From assembly GCF_007751715.1 (NCBI RefSeq), contig NZ_CP036292.1:4223339-4287338 (forward strand): a DNA stretch of 64,000 nt, in the 5' to 3' direction. The notes under the pieces are model-generated. The model saw only the letters and a list, made by a program, of their open reading frames with translations, was not told the DNA's origin and made no database searches. Shown here in pieces: positions 30,710 through 40,063 of the stretch. Origin of the DNA: Rosistilla oblonga. GTDB taxonomy: Bacteria; Planctomycetota; Planctomycetia; Pirellulales; Pirellulaceae. Both the position numbers and the translations under genes were made by a program. Numbering within the stretch: position 1 is the first letter of the stretch; each line of letters starts with the position of its first letter.

Positions 30710-31720
30710 GGGGATCCCGAAGTTCCGATTTTCAGTGAGGTTCAACACAAGCCGCCAAGTTGCCCCGCGACTCCGTTCGCATGGGCTGAGTCTTCTTATA
30801 GTAGCCAGAGTAGCACGCCACCGGATCCGCACATCGGCCAACCAGCACGGAAACCAGCACAATGGCGGAGCCATGGCAGGATAGAGACTGGGACGCAAGT
30901 CCCAGTTAAAAGTACCGACGATACAAACCAAAGTCGCAAAGCGACGACAGAATTAGCCCAGTCGTTCCGTCCAAGTCCCGGCAGGGAGGACCGCAGGTAA
31001 ACCATGGCGTGAGCCATGGGACCATCCCGCCTCAAGCCCATCAAAAGCTCCGGCGAGGCGGCAGCAATGTACCTCGGCCGTCCTCCCCGCGAATCATGCG
31101 AATCACGCGAATGCCATCTTCCACTCGCAAGGATTCACCGACAGAACGGTGTATTGATTCATTCGTATTGGAAGACCGTCAAGCTGTATAACGAACTGGC
31201 AACTATCCACGTGCCAGGAATCTAGAAAGACCAGCTTGCCCTATGGATTTGTTCACCTGCCAGGAACCGGTGACGACCACCTTTACCTGCACGCGTGTGC
31301 ACCGGCTGAACAGGTCGATCGTGCGTTGAACTTTGTCGAATGTGATCGTCGGTCTGGAAAGGCGTATGCGGTGCCAGGCAATCTGAATGCCTCTGCGACT
31401 TCGTGAATTCACCGTAGAGCCCCTATGGGATGAACGTTCCAATTGTCCACGGCTGCGAATGATTCTCACATCAAGTTTTAGAACGCTGCGGCGCGGAATC
31501 GTTCACCCCATGAACGATCGTAGGTCACCCGACCAATCGCCTCGCCGGGAAACGGGAGCGGCAGAGCCATCCCCTATGTTTCGTCTTTTCCTCACCCCAT
31601 GATTTCTCTACTCTGCATCGCCCAGGAATCTCGCTGCTTCTTTCAGCGCCCGATTGGTCTGGCTACCGCTTGCGATCGTTGGATCGATTGCAATGAAAGA
31701 AAATATCGAGCAAGGAAGAC
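30710..31720. other. Spacer with repeat copy A and short GTGCCAGG motifs
   Basis: No gene supported over 1 kb. Repeat copy A occupies 30859-31135. From 31210 to 31385 three short related motifs occur (GTGCCAGGAATC, CTGCCAGGAACC, GTGCCAGGCAATC). The rest looks like decayed intergenic DNA. Confidence 0.5.
30859..31135 (+). repeat. Dispersed hairpin-rich repeat, copy A
   Basis: A ~280-base copy starting ACAATGGCGGAGCCATGG. It contains the four hairpins shared by all full copies: ATGGC-gga/gaa-GCCAT; an 8-bp stem closed by GCAA (ACTGGGACGCAAGTCCCAGT); GTCGC-AAA-GCGAC; and CCATGGC-GTGA-GCCATGG. In the second hairpin the outermost pair is A-T here and C-G in copies B, D, E and F, a compensatory change. 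It ends in GAATCACGCGAATGCCAT and CCACTCGCAAG. Confidence 0.8.
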
Positions 31721-33565
31721 ATGGTCGGCGATTCCCAAAACGATCTCAACAATATCAAAGACCGAGGTCGATGCGTCCCTGCACCTGTTTCTGCTTGGGC
31801 GATAGGTCTGTTGTTGCTGCTCGGTTGCCGGTCTTCCTGGCTTCCCGAGCGATCATTGGAAGACGTGGCGTCTAGCTCCGAGGCTGTCGCGCTAGCCGAT
31901 CTCTCCAGTGACGAACTCGGCTCGCGTGATCCGATCGAGGTGAGCCGAAACGCGTGCACCCGAGCGGAGAAATTGCGAGCGGATCTGGACCCTCGTTGCA
32001 CCGCTCATTATCTCGCCGCCAATCGTCTGGCGTGGAAAACGGTAAACCACGCTTCCCTTGCCGATGCCGCGCAACGCAACCTCGCCGCGGAGCTGTATCA
32101 CGAAAGTCTGCGTGGATTGATCGAGTCGGCGCAACAATTTGGGCAGATCGATCCGATCCATGGCATTCGCTTGACCACCGACGACGGCGAGGTGACTATC
32201 CCGATCGTTTACGACGGTTTCGCCTGGAAACCGGAGGATTTCAATTGCTGGATCCCGGTCGATGAGTATCAGGATGAGCATTTGACCCACCAACATCGAC
32301 GCTCGGGTTGGGGAGTTCCGCTGGTGGTGCTGCGGCAACGGGATCAGCAAGAACGATTCATGATTCCGCAATTGCCCTTCGCGGCGACCGCGATGCTTCG
32401 AAACCTGCCGGTCGACGGCGATCGCAAGTCCGATGAAGCCACGCCGAATCAAGTCCTGGAGGTTTTCAATCCTCTTGTTCACTCCGAGCTGGCGAAAGAC
32501 GACGGAGGTGAAACTCCATTGGCGGCTGATCTATCGGCGCCCATTGCTTGGTTAAACAACAACACGCCCCATCTCAATTACAAAGGATTCATGCATCCCG
32601 ATCGACTGCACCGAAGTGGTCAGTTGATCATGCTTGAGCCTTACCAAGCGGGGAAGATCCCGTTGGTTTTTGTCCATGGATTGGCTTCCGATCCACTCAC
32701 TTGGATCGGATTGATCAACGAACTCCGCACGGCCGACTGGGTCAATTCGCGTTACCAGGTCTGGTTGTTCGGCTATCCAACCGGCCGTCCGTTTCTCCGT
32801 TCCGCTGCCGATTTGCGACGCGAGTGCAGCGAGGCAATCGCGTCATTTACGAAAACGACCGCCGACCCTGCACTCCATCGCAGTGTCATCATCGGCCACA
32901 GCATGGGAGGTTTGCTAACGAAACTGCAAGTCGCCCCGAGTGGAACATCGCTCTGGAAGTCGTTTGCCAAGCGGCCGATCGAGTCGTTGCAGGCGGACCC
33001 GCAGATGCACGAGTACCTCTCGGAACTGTTCTTCTTTGAGCCATCGCCGTTTGTGGAGCGAGCCATTTTCATCGGCACGCCGCATGGCGGCTCGCCCATC
33101 GCGGATGAATGGATCGGTCAATTCGCCTCACTTCTCGTCTCACGTTCCCACGATTTCTCCGATGAGTACGATGCGTTCCTGGCTCGCAATCGCGAGGCGA
33201 TCACTCCGTTCTATTCAAAACATATTCCAACAAGTGTTCACATGCTGGAACCGGAGGATCCAACCCTGCAGGCGATGAGACAATTACCACTTGCCCCACA
33301 CATCCGCCTGCATTCGGTGATTGGTAACGGCCACAAAATGCTGATCGGTGGGCCCGCCGATGGTGTCGTGCCGGTCGTGAGTGCTCGCCACCACGGTGCG
33401 GATAGCGAGCGAATTGTGGCGACAACCCATCGGCGTTTGCAAAGCCATCCCGATACGGTTGAGGAAGTGCTTCGCATCCTGCAACTGCATCTGGACGAAC
33501 CAGCTGAAAACTCGGCAACCCAACCGCAGCTAGCCGAAGGTCTCACTCAGTCGGCAACTCGGTAG
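31721..33565 (+). CDS. Alpha/beta-hydrolase lipoprotein (lipase/esterase-like)
   Basis: The ATG at 31721 has AAGGAAG 3-9 bases upstream. Residues about 27-36 (AIGLLLLLGC) form a lipobox, so the protein is probably anchored as a lipoprotein, with an extended N-region. The C-terminal half has an alpha/beta-hydrolase domain: oxyanion-hole region PLVFVHGLASDPLTW, nucleophile elbow VIIGHSMGGLLT (GHSMGG), a possible acidic residue in GGPADGVVPVVSA and a histidine in TTHRRLQSHPD. It resembles PGAP1/triacylglycerol lipase-type hydrolases. The N-terminal ~280 residues (YHESLRGLIESAQQFG) are a planctomycete-type domain of unknown role. It stands alone between two repeat copies. Confidence 0.85.
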   Translation: MVGDSQNDLNNIKDRGRCVPAPVSAWAIGLLLLLGCRSSWLPERSLEDVASSSEAVALADLSSDELGSRDPIEVSRNACTRAEKLRADLDPRCTAHYLAANRLAWKTVNHASLADAAQRNLAAELYHESLRGLIESAQQFGQIDPIHGIRLTTDDGEVTIPIVYDGFAWKPEDFNCWIPVDEYQDEHLTHQHRRSGWGVPLVVLRQRDQQERFMIPQLPFAATAMLRNLPVDGDRKSDEATPNQVLEVFNPLVHSELAKDDGGETPLAADLSAPIAWLNNNTPHLNYKGFMHPDRLHRSGQLIMLEPYQAGKIPLVFVHGLASDPLTWIGLINELRTADWVNSRYQVWLFGYPTGRPFLRSAADLRRECSEAIASFTKTTADPALHRSVIIGHSMGGLLTKLQVAPSGTSLWKSFAKRPIESLQADPQMHEYLSELFFFEPSPFVERAIFIGTPHGGSPIADEWIGQFASLLVSRSHDFSDEYDAFLARNREAITPFYSKHIPTSVHMLEPEDPTLQAMRQLPLAPHIRLHSVIGNGHKMLIGGPADGVVPVVSARHHGADSERIVATTHRRLQSHPDTVEEVLRILQLHLDEPAENSATQPQLAEGLTQSATR

Positions 33566-33778
33566 CTGATCGCTCGATAACCAATCGCTTGCGCCCCGTG
33601 CTGACACAGTCGGTGTCGCAGCCCACGCACTCACCTGGCTTGCCAATTCCAGGAATCTATTGGCTACGCACGCCGTAGCGGATGTCATCAAGACATTCGG
33701 ATACCACTGCAGCCATTGCGCACCAGTCCCGGCAGCGATGCCAGCAGGTAGCACATAGCGCGAGCCATTGGGTCATCC

Positions 33779-34070
33779 ACAATGGCGAAGCCATGGCAGC
33801 ATAGAGCCTGGGACGCAAGTCCCAGGTAACAGCACCAAGACTACAAACCGAAGTCGCGAAGCGACGACAGAATTCGTCCAACCGTCGCGTCCAAGCCCCG
33901 GCAGGAATCACAGCAGGTTGCCCGTGGCGTGAATCCCCGCCGCAAGCCCATCAAAAGACCCGGCGGGGCAACAGCAAGGTACCTCAAACGTCCTGCTCGC
34001 GAATCACGCAAACGCTACCATCCACTCGCAAGCTGCGTTATAAAACGCCAGCAAAACGAGTCCGCCTCCC
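33779..34070 (+). repeat. Dispersed hairpin-rich repeat, copy B
   Basis: Starts ACAATGGCGAAGCCATGG and carries CCTGGGACGCAAGTCCCAGG and GTCGC-GAA-GCGAC (loop changed, stem kept). The fourth hairpin has lost its right arm (CCCGTGGCGTGAATCCCC). The tail CCACTCGCAAGCTGCGTTAT and CCAGCAAAACGAGTCCGCC matches copies D and E. Confidence 0.8.
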
Positions 34071-34079
34071 TTTTCCGAC

Positions 34080-34258
34080 GTCGCTCGTGTGAACGAGCCA
34101 CTGACTGAAAAGGAGTTCAAGAAAGTGCGGTGGGCCGTTCGTCGCGGCCCCCCATTCGGAAAAGAGACATGGGGTGAGTCGCTTGCCCAGCGGCTCGACC
34201 TCGAATCGACTTTACGTCCTCGAGGACGCCCACGGAACCTGCCTTCGACGCCCGACAA
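34080..34258 (+). pseudogene. 3' remnant of a RAYT-type Y1 transposase gene
   Basis: In frame with the downstream membrane-protein gene, these bases encode NEPLTEKEFKKVRWAVRRG and later ETWGESLAQRLDLESTLRPR and GRPRNLP. This is the characteristic C-terminal segment of REP-associated tyrosine transposases (E-P-L-T ... V-R-R-G-x-P-x-G ... L-E-S-T-x-R-P-R-G-R-P-R). The N-terminal and catalytic HUH part is absent; the sequence upstream is repeat copy B. It therefore is a decayed fragment, not a gene. Confidence 0.75.
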
Positions 34259-34301
34259 AATCGAAAAATTGTCCTGCCCCCTTTGCCGTAAAGGTGCAAC
34301 G

Positions 34302-35045
34302 GTGAATCATCGATCCAAAAGAACCATTGTCACGCTGCCGAAGCGTTGGGGCAGCAGTTTGCTTTTGGTTGCCATAGCGCTGTCCTTATTCGGATTTCCG
34401 TTTCTCATCTATGGTGATCCCCAGGGGCCTGATGCGACAGTCTTTATGCTGTCATTGACCTATGTGCCGGGCTTCTTCCTCTTGGTAGCCGTAGTCGCCT
34501 TGTTTCGTTTACGAGTCGAGCTTGAGGGACGACGGAATTCCAGGGCCATTCGGCTGCAGCTTCCCAAACTTGGCAAGCTGCCATGGATTCCGTGGATGGT
34601 TCATGTGCGGGAGATTCCCGCAATGGAGATCTCGCGTGTCGACGAAGTGCTCGAGGCGCATCCGACAGAGCCCGATAGAATCTCACGGCGCTACATCCTC
34701 CGCACCAAACAAGGTGATTACTATTTCACTTCGCTTTGGTTTTCAAATATCGAAAAGTTTCGACAGTGGTGCAAGCAAAGCAAAATCCCAATCGGAGAAG
34801 TGTCAACAGCGCAGCTTGCCGACACGGAACGGGGCGACGCGACAGTCCCACCGGCGGGCGCGTGGGCGGTTCGATCGATCGGAAAGCTTTTGAAAGCGAT
34901 CGCTTTCTTGACGTTGTTGGCGAGCATTATCTCGCTGTTTTTTGTCGACGCAGAGGGGCGTTGGATCGCAGTTCAAGCGTTTGCTTCCGCTGGTGCAGTC
35001 CTATCGATTGCCGTGCACTTAACAAAATTCCGGCAGCGCAGATAG
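34302..35045 (+). CDS. Hypothetical membrane protein, 247 aa
   Basis: The open frame starts at 34089, but its first ~57 residues are a transposase remnant. I take the GTG at 34302 as start, with AAAGGTG about 6 bases upstream. The protein has a short cytoplasmic N-terminus, two membrane helices at about residues 17-40 and 47-70 (SLLLVAIALSLFGFPFLIYG; SLTYVPGFFLLVAVVALF), a soluble beta-rich domain of about 100 residues (ISRRYILRTKQGDYYFTSLWF) resembling a PH-like or bPH2 domain, and two C-terminal helices. I do not recognise a named family. Function unknown. Confidence 0.6.
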   Translation: MNHRSKRTIVTLPKRWGSSLLLVAIALSLFGFPFLIYGDPQGPDATVFMLSLTYVPGFFLLVAVVALFRLRVELEGRRNSRAIRLQLPKLGKLPWIPWMVHVREIPAMEISRVDEVLEAHPTEPDRISRRYILRTKQGDYYFTSLWFSNIEKFRQWCKQSKIPIGEVSTAQLADTERGDATVPPAGAWAVRSIGKLLKAIAFLTLLASIISLFFVDAEGRWIAVQAFASAGAVLSIAVHLTKFRQRR

Positions 35046-35218
35046 CAGTAACTCGCATTCGCAAGCGGCAGCAGAAACGACTGTTCCCCACTGGTATCGT
35101 CGCTAAAAGTGATTTTTATCGCGGAAACGAAATGAGGTCGCGTGACATCTCGCTGACGCGTGGATCCCTTCCACCTGGCTATTCTCTTTAGCTGCTTCGC
35201 AGTCAGGAGGCGGCTCTC

Positions 35219-36664
35219 CTATTCCCGCGCCACAGCGCGGCGGGCGTTCATCGCATCGAGTTGTTGTTGCAGGGTTTCTCTCAACTGGGCAGCGATTTCT
35301 GCGTGCGACTGGCTGAGGTCGTTTGCTTCGGAGATATCCGCTGCGACGTCGTACAGTTCCACGCGATCGTCTTCAGCGAAGTGAATTAGCTTGTAGTTAC
35401 CTTTGCGCAGCGCGGACTGAGGTCGCGTCTTGCTGGTGGTGAAATCATCGACGCCAATCTTGTCGATGGCCTTCGAAAATGTTTTTTCAGGATGATAATA
35501 GGGAAAGTGCCAGAGCAAATGGCGGTTCGGCTTCCAACTTGGCTCCCTCAACACCCGCTGCATATCGATACCGTCCATGCCTCTTGCATCGCCGCCTGCG
35601 AGGCTGACAAATGTCGGCGACAGGTCGTATCCAATCACTGGCGTATCACTGGTAACGCCTGCGTCAATCTTTCCCGGCCACCTGGCAATCATGGGAATAC
35701 GTATGCCGCCTTCATACAGGTTCCATTTCGATCCACGCAGCGGCGCGTTGGCACAATACTCGGGGTGGCCACCGTTGTCGGACATAAAGAACACCAACGT
35801 GTTTTCTCGCCGTCCCGACTGATCGATGGCATCCAAGATCGTTCCCACGTGGTGATCAAGCGTCTCGACAAACGCCGCGTATTCCAGCCGTTGTCTGCGA
35901 TGCTTGGCGTCGGGGGGCAGGTGACGTTCGTATTTTTCGACCAGCCAACGGCAGCGAGTCTTTACGGGAGTATGCACATAAAAAGATGAGGCCATCAAGA
36001 AGTAGGGCTTGGTGGCGTCGGCTTGCCTTCGGATAAAATCGGCCGTCCGCTGGATCATCGAATCCCGAGGGAACACGCCACCGGGGGCGGGTGAGGGAGG
36101 ATGTTTTTTGTCCCACGCATAAGGGTGATCGCCAAAGTCTTCGCCGGCGACCGCAAATCCCTGTTGTTTCGGACCGAAATCGGGGTGCCAGGCGAGGTAG
36201 CGTCGCTGGTAATGCTGACTGACGTGCCACTTGCCAAAGAAGGCGGTTTGATAACCAACCGCCGCCAGTCGCTCGGCGATCGTGACTTCCGCGGCCGGCA
36301 GGTTCAGCGTCAGTTCGGGCGTCAAAAGCGGCACATCGATATCGAGCGACTGCCGCCCCGGAGTGTTTTTGGTGACAAACTCAAAGCCCAAACGAGCCAC
36401 CGTCTTTCCCGTCAGAATGCTGGCTCGTGCGGCCGAACAGATCGGGGCAGGGGAGTAGCCAGCGGTAAACCGCAGCCCCTCAGCAGCCAGACGATCAAGG
36501 TGCGGAGTGTGGTGATAACGGTGCCCGTAGCAATGCAGGTCGGACCACCCCAGATCATCCACAAGGATGAAAACGATGTTCGGTTGGTGAGCCTCCGTGG
36601 CCTGTGCAGGCGAACTGAAAAAGATCAACAGCATCGACAGCAGAAACAGTGAGGTAGCTTTCAT
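35219..36664 (-). CDS. Secreted sulfatase 1
   Basis: Starting from the ATG at 36664, a signal peptide (SLFLLSMLLIFFSSPAQA) leads into a type I sulfatase of about 460 residues. The first metal-binding site is FILVDDLGWSDLHCYG. The formylglycine motif is CSAAR in APICSAARASILTGK, with alanine in place of the usual proline (CxPxR), a variant common in marine planctomycetes. FFMSDNGGHPEY and LRGSKWNLYEGGIRIPMIARWPG are the later conserved parts. It probably desulfates algal or animal polysaccharides in the periplasm. A dedicated sulfatase-maturing enzyme is not in the window. Confidence 0.93.
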   Translation of the reverse strand: MKATSLFLLSMLLIFFSSPAQATEAHQPNIVFILVDDLGWSDLHCYGHRYHHTPHLDRLAAEGLRFTAGYSPAPICSAARASILTGKTVARLGFEFVTKNTPGRQSLDIDVPLLTPELTLNLPAAEVTIAERLAAVGYQTAFFGKWHVSQHYQRRYLAWHPDFGPKQQGFAVAGEDFGDHPYAWDKKHPPSPAPGGVFPRDSMIQRTADFIRRQADATKPYFLMASSFYVHTPVKTRCRWLVEKYERHLPPDAKHRRQRLEYAAFVETLDHHVGTILDAIDQSGRRENTLVFFMSDNGGHPEYCANAPLRGSKWNLYEGGIRIPMIARWPGKIDAGVTSDTPVIGYDLSPTFVSLAGGDARGMDGIDMQRVLREPSWKPNRHLLWHFPYYHPEKTFSKAIDKIGVDDFTTSKTRPQSALRKGNYKLIHFAEDDRVELYDVAADISEANDLSQSHAEIAAQLRETLQQQLDAMNARRAVARE

Positions 36665-37342
36665 GGTGATAGTTCGGTTGTCGATTGAATCGTTTAACCC
36701 GTAGACGCAGGGGGCGGCGAATACGCTCATCGCTGTTTCTGCGAGGCGACGTTTTACAAGTGGATTATGGTATCACAAACCGTTAAAGAACGGCGAGTTA
36801 TGCAACGGCAGATATTCAATATCGACTCCCGTAGTTCGGCTGGATATCTAGCTGCGGCGCGGCGGTCGCATCAAGCCTGGATCGCGGTTTGCCTAATCCA
36901 CAGACAGGAGCGGTGAACCTTCTCGCAAGTGGGAATAGAAAGCTCCGGCGTTGGCCACGGGAGCGAGGCGGGGTGACCGAAATTGGCCCAAACGCCAGCG
37001 TCTAGGATCAGGCTCTCTGCTCCCACAAACTTGTTTCGGGGGAGCACGGATGGGCATGAGAGGGCCTAGCTCTATTCAGAAAAAAAATGCTTTGGATGGC
37101 AATGCTCGCAAGCGTTATCCACGCGCAGATAGCTCGGAGTTCCTTGCCGCGGGGCCAGGATTGAGGTGTGATGAGACCGACCATTCCTAACCGGTAAACT
37201 GCTTTTTGCGGACGCAATGTATTAGGAATTGTCGCGAAAAAGGTAAAGAAACGTCTCTCCGATAGCATTGTTTGATTGCGGCCCCACAGCGTTCTCTACC
37301 GATACCTCAAAGGTAGTCATTGTTGCTTAAACGAGACGTCGA
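36665..37342. other. Intergenic region, no supported gene
   Basis: About 680 bases between divergent sulfatase 1 and the zinc-ribbon gene. It has short open frames on both strands without ribosome binding sites. No repeat family seen elsewhere in the window is present. Confidence 0.4.
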
Positions 37343-37951
37343 ATGTACTGCAGTGAGTGCGGATGCGAAGTGAATGGGAAGTTCTGCTCGAACTGTGGCA
37401 CTCGCGTGCAACTCGGTGAGGTTCGCGAGGTGTTTGACTGGCGTCAGTCTTATGACTTTGAGCGGATCACCCATATCGCCGAAGTCAATCAACGCGTGAC
37501 GCAGGCGAAAGCGGGCGCGGGCAGGGACACTAGTTCACTCCTACTCGACTTGATCGATGCTGTGGCCTCGCCGATGATGGGGGGAGTCTCAAGCCTCGCG
37601 ATCGCCAAAGCCTCGCAACCTCTCACAGCGAAACTTGGCTTCAAGACGGGGAAAGAACGCCGGGAGTTCGTGACGCTACCGCCTGGAGAAGTGCTAGCGA
37701 ATCTCGCAGTGACGCTGGCGTCGATCGAGCACTCGATCACATGCGTCACGTTTGGCGATAACCACTGCCACATCCGGGCAACGCTTCCTCCGGACCTCCG
37801 CGCGATGGAAGTGCGTCTTTCGGTAAACATTGATGGTGCCGAGCAGGGCATGTGGATCACCGCAACCGCAGAAGCGGAAGGCCAATGGTATGACTGGGGG
37901 AAATGCCAATCACAGCTGGATCGATTGTTCACCGGCCTGCGAGCCGCCTAG
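37343..37951 (+). CDS. Zinc-ribbon domain hypothetical protein, 202 aa
   Basis: The N-terminus is a compact zinc ribbon, MYCSECGCEVNGKFCSNCGT (CxxC at residues 3-6 and CxxC at 15-18). After a linker there is a mid region rich in small residues (SLLLDLIDAVASPMMGG) that could lie at a membrane, and a C-terminal ~85-residue alpha/beta domain (FVTLPPGEVLANLAVTLASI, later MWITATAEAEGQWYDWGKCQ). It is cytoplasmic by the lack of a signal peptide. Zinc-ribbon proteins of this shape often act as adaptors; the role here is unknown. It stands alone in the accessory region. Confidence 0.7.
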   Translation: MYCSECGCEVNGKFCSNCGTRVQLGEVREVFDWRQSYDFERITHIAEVNQRVTQAKAGAGRDTSSLLLDLIDAVASPMMGGVSSLAIAKASQPLTAKLGFKTGKERREFVTLPPGEVLANLAVTLASIEHSITCVTFGDNHCHIRATLPPDLRAMEVRLSVNIDGAEQGMWITATAEAEGQWYDWGKCQSQLDRLFTGLRAA

Positions 37952-37998
37952 CTTCGTTCCCGGTGAGTCGCGCACAGCAGTGCAATTCGGTAAAGGGT

Positions 37999-38130
37999 CA
38001 GGACTTTTCTCGGAGCCACACTGGCCTCCTATCCTTAAAAGACACCAAGCCCCAAACACGATGACGAGGCAAACGCGATCTACCACGCATTGAACCGTGG
38101 TAATTCCCGAACCAACGCAAACGAGTCCTG
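37999..38130. mobile_element. MITE-like 132-bp element, copy 1, with transposase N-terminal remnant
   Basis: The element is bounded by CAGGACT (37999-38005) and its reverse complement AGTCCTG (38124-38130). Inside, from 38060 on the plus strand, the bases encode DDEANAIYHALNRGNSR, the N-terminal signature of Y1/RAYT transposases (IYHALNRGN). It is about 93% identical over its inner 109 bases to the copy at 39857-39988, in the same orientation, and the two bracket sulfatase 2. Confidence 0.65.
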
Positions 38131-38181
38131 CACCACTTTTTTGATCCCGGATGGGGATGCCGAGGCGATCCGTCGAGCCAA

Positions 38182-39654
38182 TCATTTTTCGCGAGTCCAC
38201 AGTGGTCCGCCTCGGTATCGTTTTCCGATTGGGTATCGCTCGCTGGGCGTCACAGCGCCGTCCATCATGGCTTCGATCCGCCGCACAATTTTGGGATGGT
38301 TTGCAGCGATGTTGTGGGATTCAGAGACATCGCTCGCGAGATCGTAGAGCTGGAGATCGCTTCCCGCTCCCAGCCGAATTCCCTTCCAATCTTTCCAGCG
38401 AACCGCTTGATCGTAACGGGCTCGGCAGTGCCCGTAGTCCCAATAGAGAAACTCACGCGTCGAATCGAGTTTTTTGCCCTGCATGGCATCCACGATAGAA
38501 ATCCCATCAATGCCCTGGGGAGGACTTGCGTCGGCCAATTCCGCGAAGGTCGGCAACATGTCTTGAAACGCAATAACGTCCCGATTGGTTTGGTTGGCGG
38601 AAATGGTTCCGGTCCAACGAGCGATAAAGGGAACGCGAATGCCACCTTCGGTCAGGTCCCGTTTGTAACCACGAAGCGCCCCATTTGTTCTGAGTGGTTT
38701 GGGCACAGACCAGTGGCCACCATGGTCGCTGGTGAAGATGACCAAGGTGTTCTCTTCGAGTTCCAGTTCACTAAGCAGGTCCAGGATTCGACCCACATCG
38801 CTGTCCAGCATGTTTATCATCGCGGCATACTTCTTGGAACGCTCATCCCAGTCTCGATCGGAGTAGGGGGCTGTCGAGGGAACGGTAAGGCCGTCGGGGT
38901 CTTCATCTTTGGCAGCGAAATGTGGCAACGTCCACGCGACATACAGGAAAAACGGACTGGCATGAGATTCCCGGATGAACTGGAGAGCGCGATCGGTCAG
39001 CAGGTCATGGCTGTAGTGTTCTCTCGAAACTGCGTTACCGGTCAGCTCAAGTCTGCCGTCGTCATCGTCGAGGTATTCTGGGTAGTAATAGTGAGCGTGG
39101 TCCTGATTGAGATAACCGAACCAGGAATCAAACCCTTGATGAGTCGCTCTGCCCACGGACCCGGTATCTCCCAGCGACCATTTGCCCACTCCGCCGCAGC
39201 GATAGCCGGCAGGCTGGAGGACTTCTGCAATCGTGACGTCATCCTCCTGAAAGTAGGTGCTGTAGTGTGGCACGTTATCCCGAGCAGGGGTGTGCCCGTT
39301 GTGCAGTCCTGTCATCAGGACGCTTCGAGACGCGGTGCAAACCGGCGCCCCCGCATAGGCTTGAGTAAACCGCATTCCGCTGGCGGCCAGTTGATCAATT
39401 CGCGGCGTCGACATCAATTTCTGACCATAACACCCAAGATCGCCGTAGCCGAGATCATCTGCCATGATTAGCACAATGTTCGGCTTCTGCGACGTCAAGC
39501 TTAAGCCACCGTCGCCTTTCATATGCGTATTTTGAGACGCTACAGGCGAATCATCTGCAACAGTAAATTGGGGACTCGGTGGTTCCGCCCACACGTCCAG
39601 ACCATTGGTTGCAAAAAGCAAGCAGCAGACGATACTCGTGAAAACGTGATTCAT
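38182..39654 (-). CDS. Secreted sulfatase 2
   Basis: From the ATG at 39654 the product is about 490 residues with a signal peptide (VFTSIVCCLLFATNGLDVWA). The metal site is NIVLIMADDLGYGDLGCYG and the formylglycine motif is CTASR in APVCTASRSVLMTGLHNGHT, again without the consensus proline. VIFTSDHGGHWSVP and LRGYKRDLTEGGIRVPFIARW are the later conserved parts; the protein ends near GGPLWTREK. It is not a duplicate of sulfatase 1: the sequences diverge strongly outside the motifs. The gene is flanked by direct copies of a 132-bp MITE-like element. Confidence 0.93.
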   Translation of the reverse strand: MNHVFTSIVCCLLFATNGLDVWAEPPSPQFTVADDSPVASQNTHMKGDGGLSLTSQKPNIVLIMADDLGYGDLGCYGQKLMSTPRIDQLAASGMRFTQAYAGAPVCTASRSVLMTGLHNGHTPARDNVPHYSTYFQEDDVTIAEVLQPAGYRCGGVGKWSLGDTGSVGRATHQGFDSWFGYLNQDHAHYYYPEYLDDDDGRLELTGNAVSREHYSHDLLTDRALQFIRESHASPFFLYVAWTLPHFAAKDEDPDGLTVPSTAPYSDRDWDERSKKYAAMINMLDSDVGRILDLLSELELEENTLVIFTSDHGGHWSVPKPLRTNGALRGYKRDLTEGGIRVPFIARWTGTISANQTNRDVIAFQDMLPTFAELADASPPQGIDGISIVDAMQGKKLDSTREFLYWDYGHCRARYDQAVRWKDWKGIRLGAGSDLQLYDLASDVSESHNIAANHPKIVRRIEAMMDGAVTPSERYPIGKRYRGGPLWTREK

Positions 39655-39854
39655 GGTTTTCCAGAATCCTGAAGAGCAAAAGTCATGACGGATTTTGCCG
39701 CGAAAATGCGGAGCGTCCATTGATCCGACAATCCGTCGTACAAGAACTATTCGCATGATTGCATTTTCTTGAAGGGATGAGCGGATGGGGGACAGTGATT
39801 GTGTGTATTGACGACCTGAAATGCAAGCAACATCTATCGGCGAACAGGAAAAGG

Positions 39855-39990
39855 GGCACGACTCATTTCGGATCCCCTATGGCCTTCTATCCTTAAAAGA
39901 GACCAAGCCCCAAACACAATGACGAGGCAAACGCGATCTACCACGCATTGAACCGTGGCAATTCGCGAACCATCGCAAAAGAGTCGTGCC
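39855..39990. mobile_element. MITE-like element, copy 2
   Basis: Bounded by GGCACGACTC (39855-39864) and its exact reverse complement GAGTCGTGCC (39981-39990). The inner 109 bases are about 93% identical to copy 1. The terminal arms differ between copies but remain self-complementary within each copy (CAGGACT/AGTCCTG versus CACGACT/AGTCGTG), so they co-vary. Confidence 0.65.
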
Positions 39991-40063
39991 CACTTAGATC
40001 TCGCCATCCACTCGCAAGCTGCGCTATACAAACCAACCAACGAACCGAGTTCAGCTCCTATCT

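Larger units (their letters stand above)
33566..34301. other. Spacer with repeat copy B and a transposase remnant
   Basis: No intact gene. A partial repeat (about 33723-33771, with CCGGCAGCGATGCCAGCAGG) precedes full copy B at 33779-34070. The remnant of a Y1 transposase C-terminus at 34080-34258 is listed separately. Confidence 0.55.

Noticed and set aside
31200-31602. Short ORFs and GTGCCAGG motifs before the lipoprotein gene
   Set aside because: Motifs are too short and irregular to call a repeat, and the ORFs lack starts.
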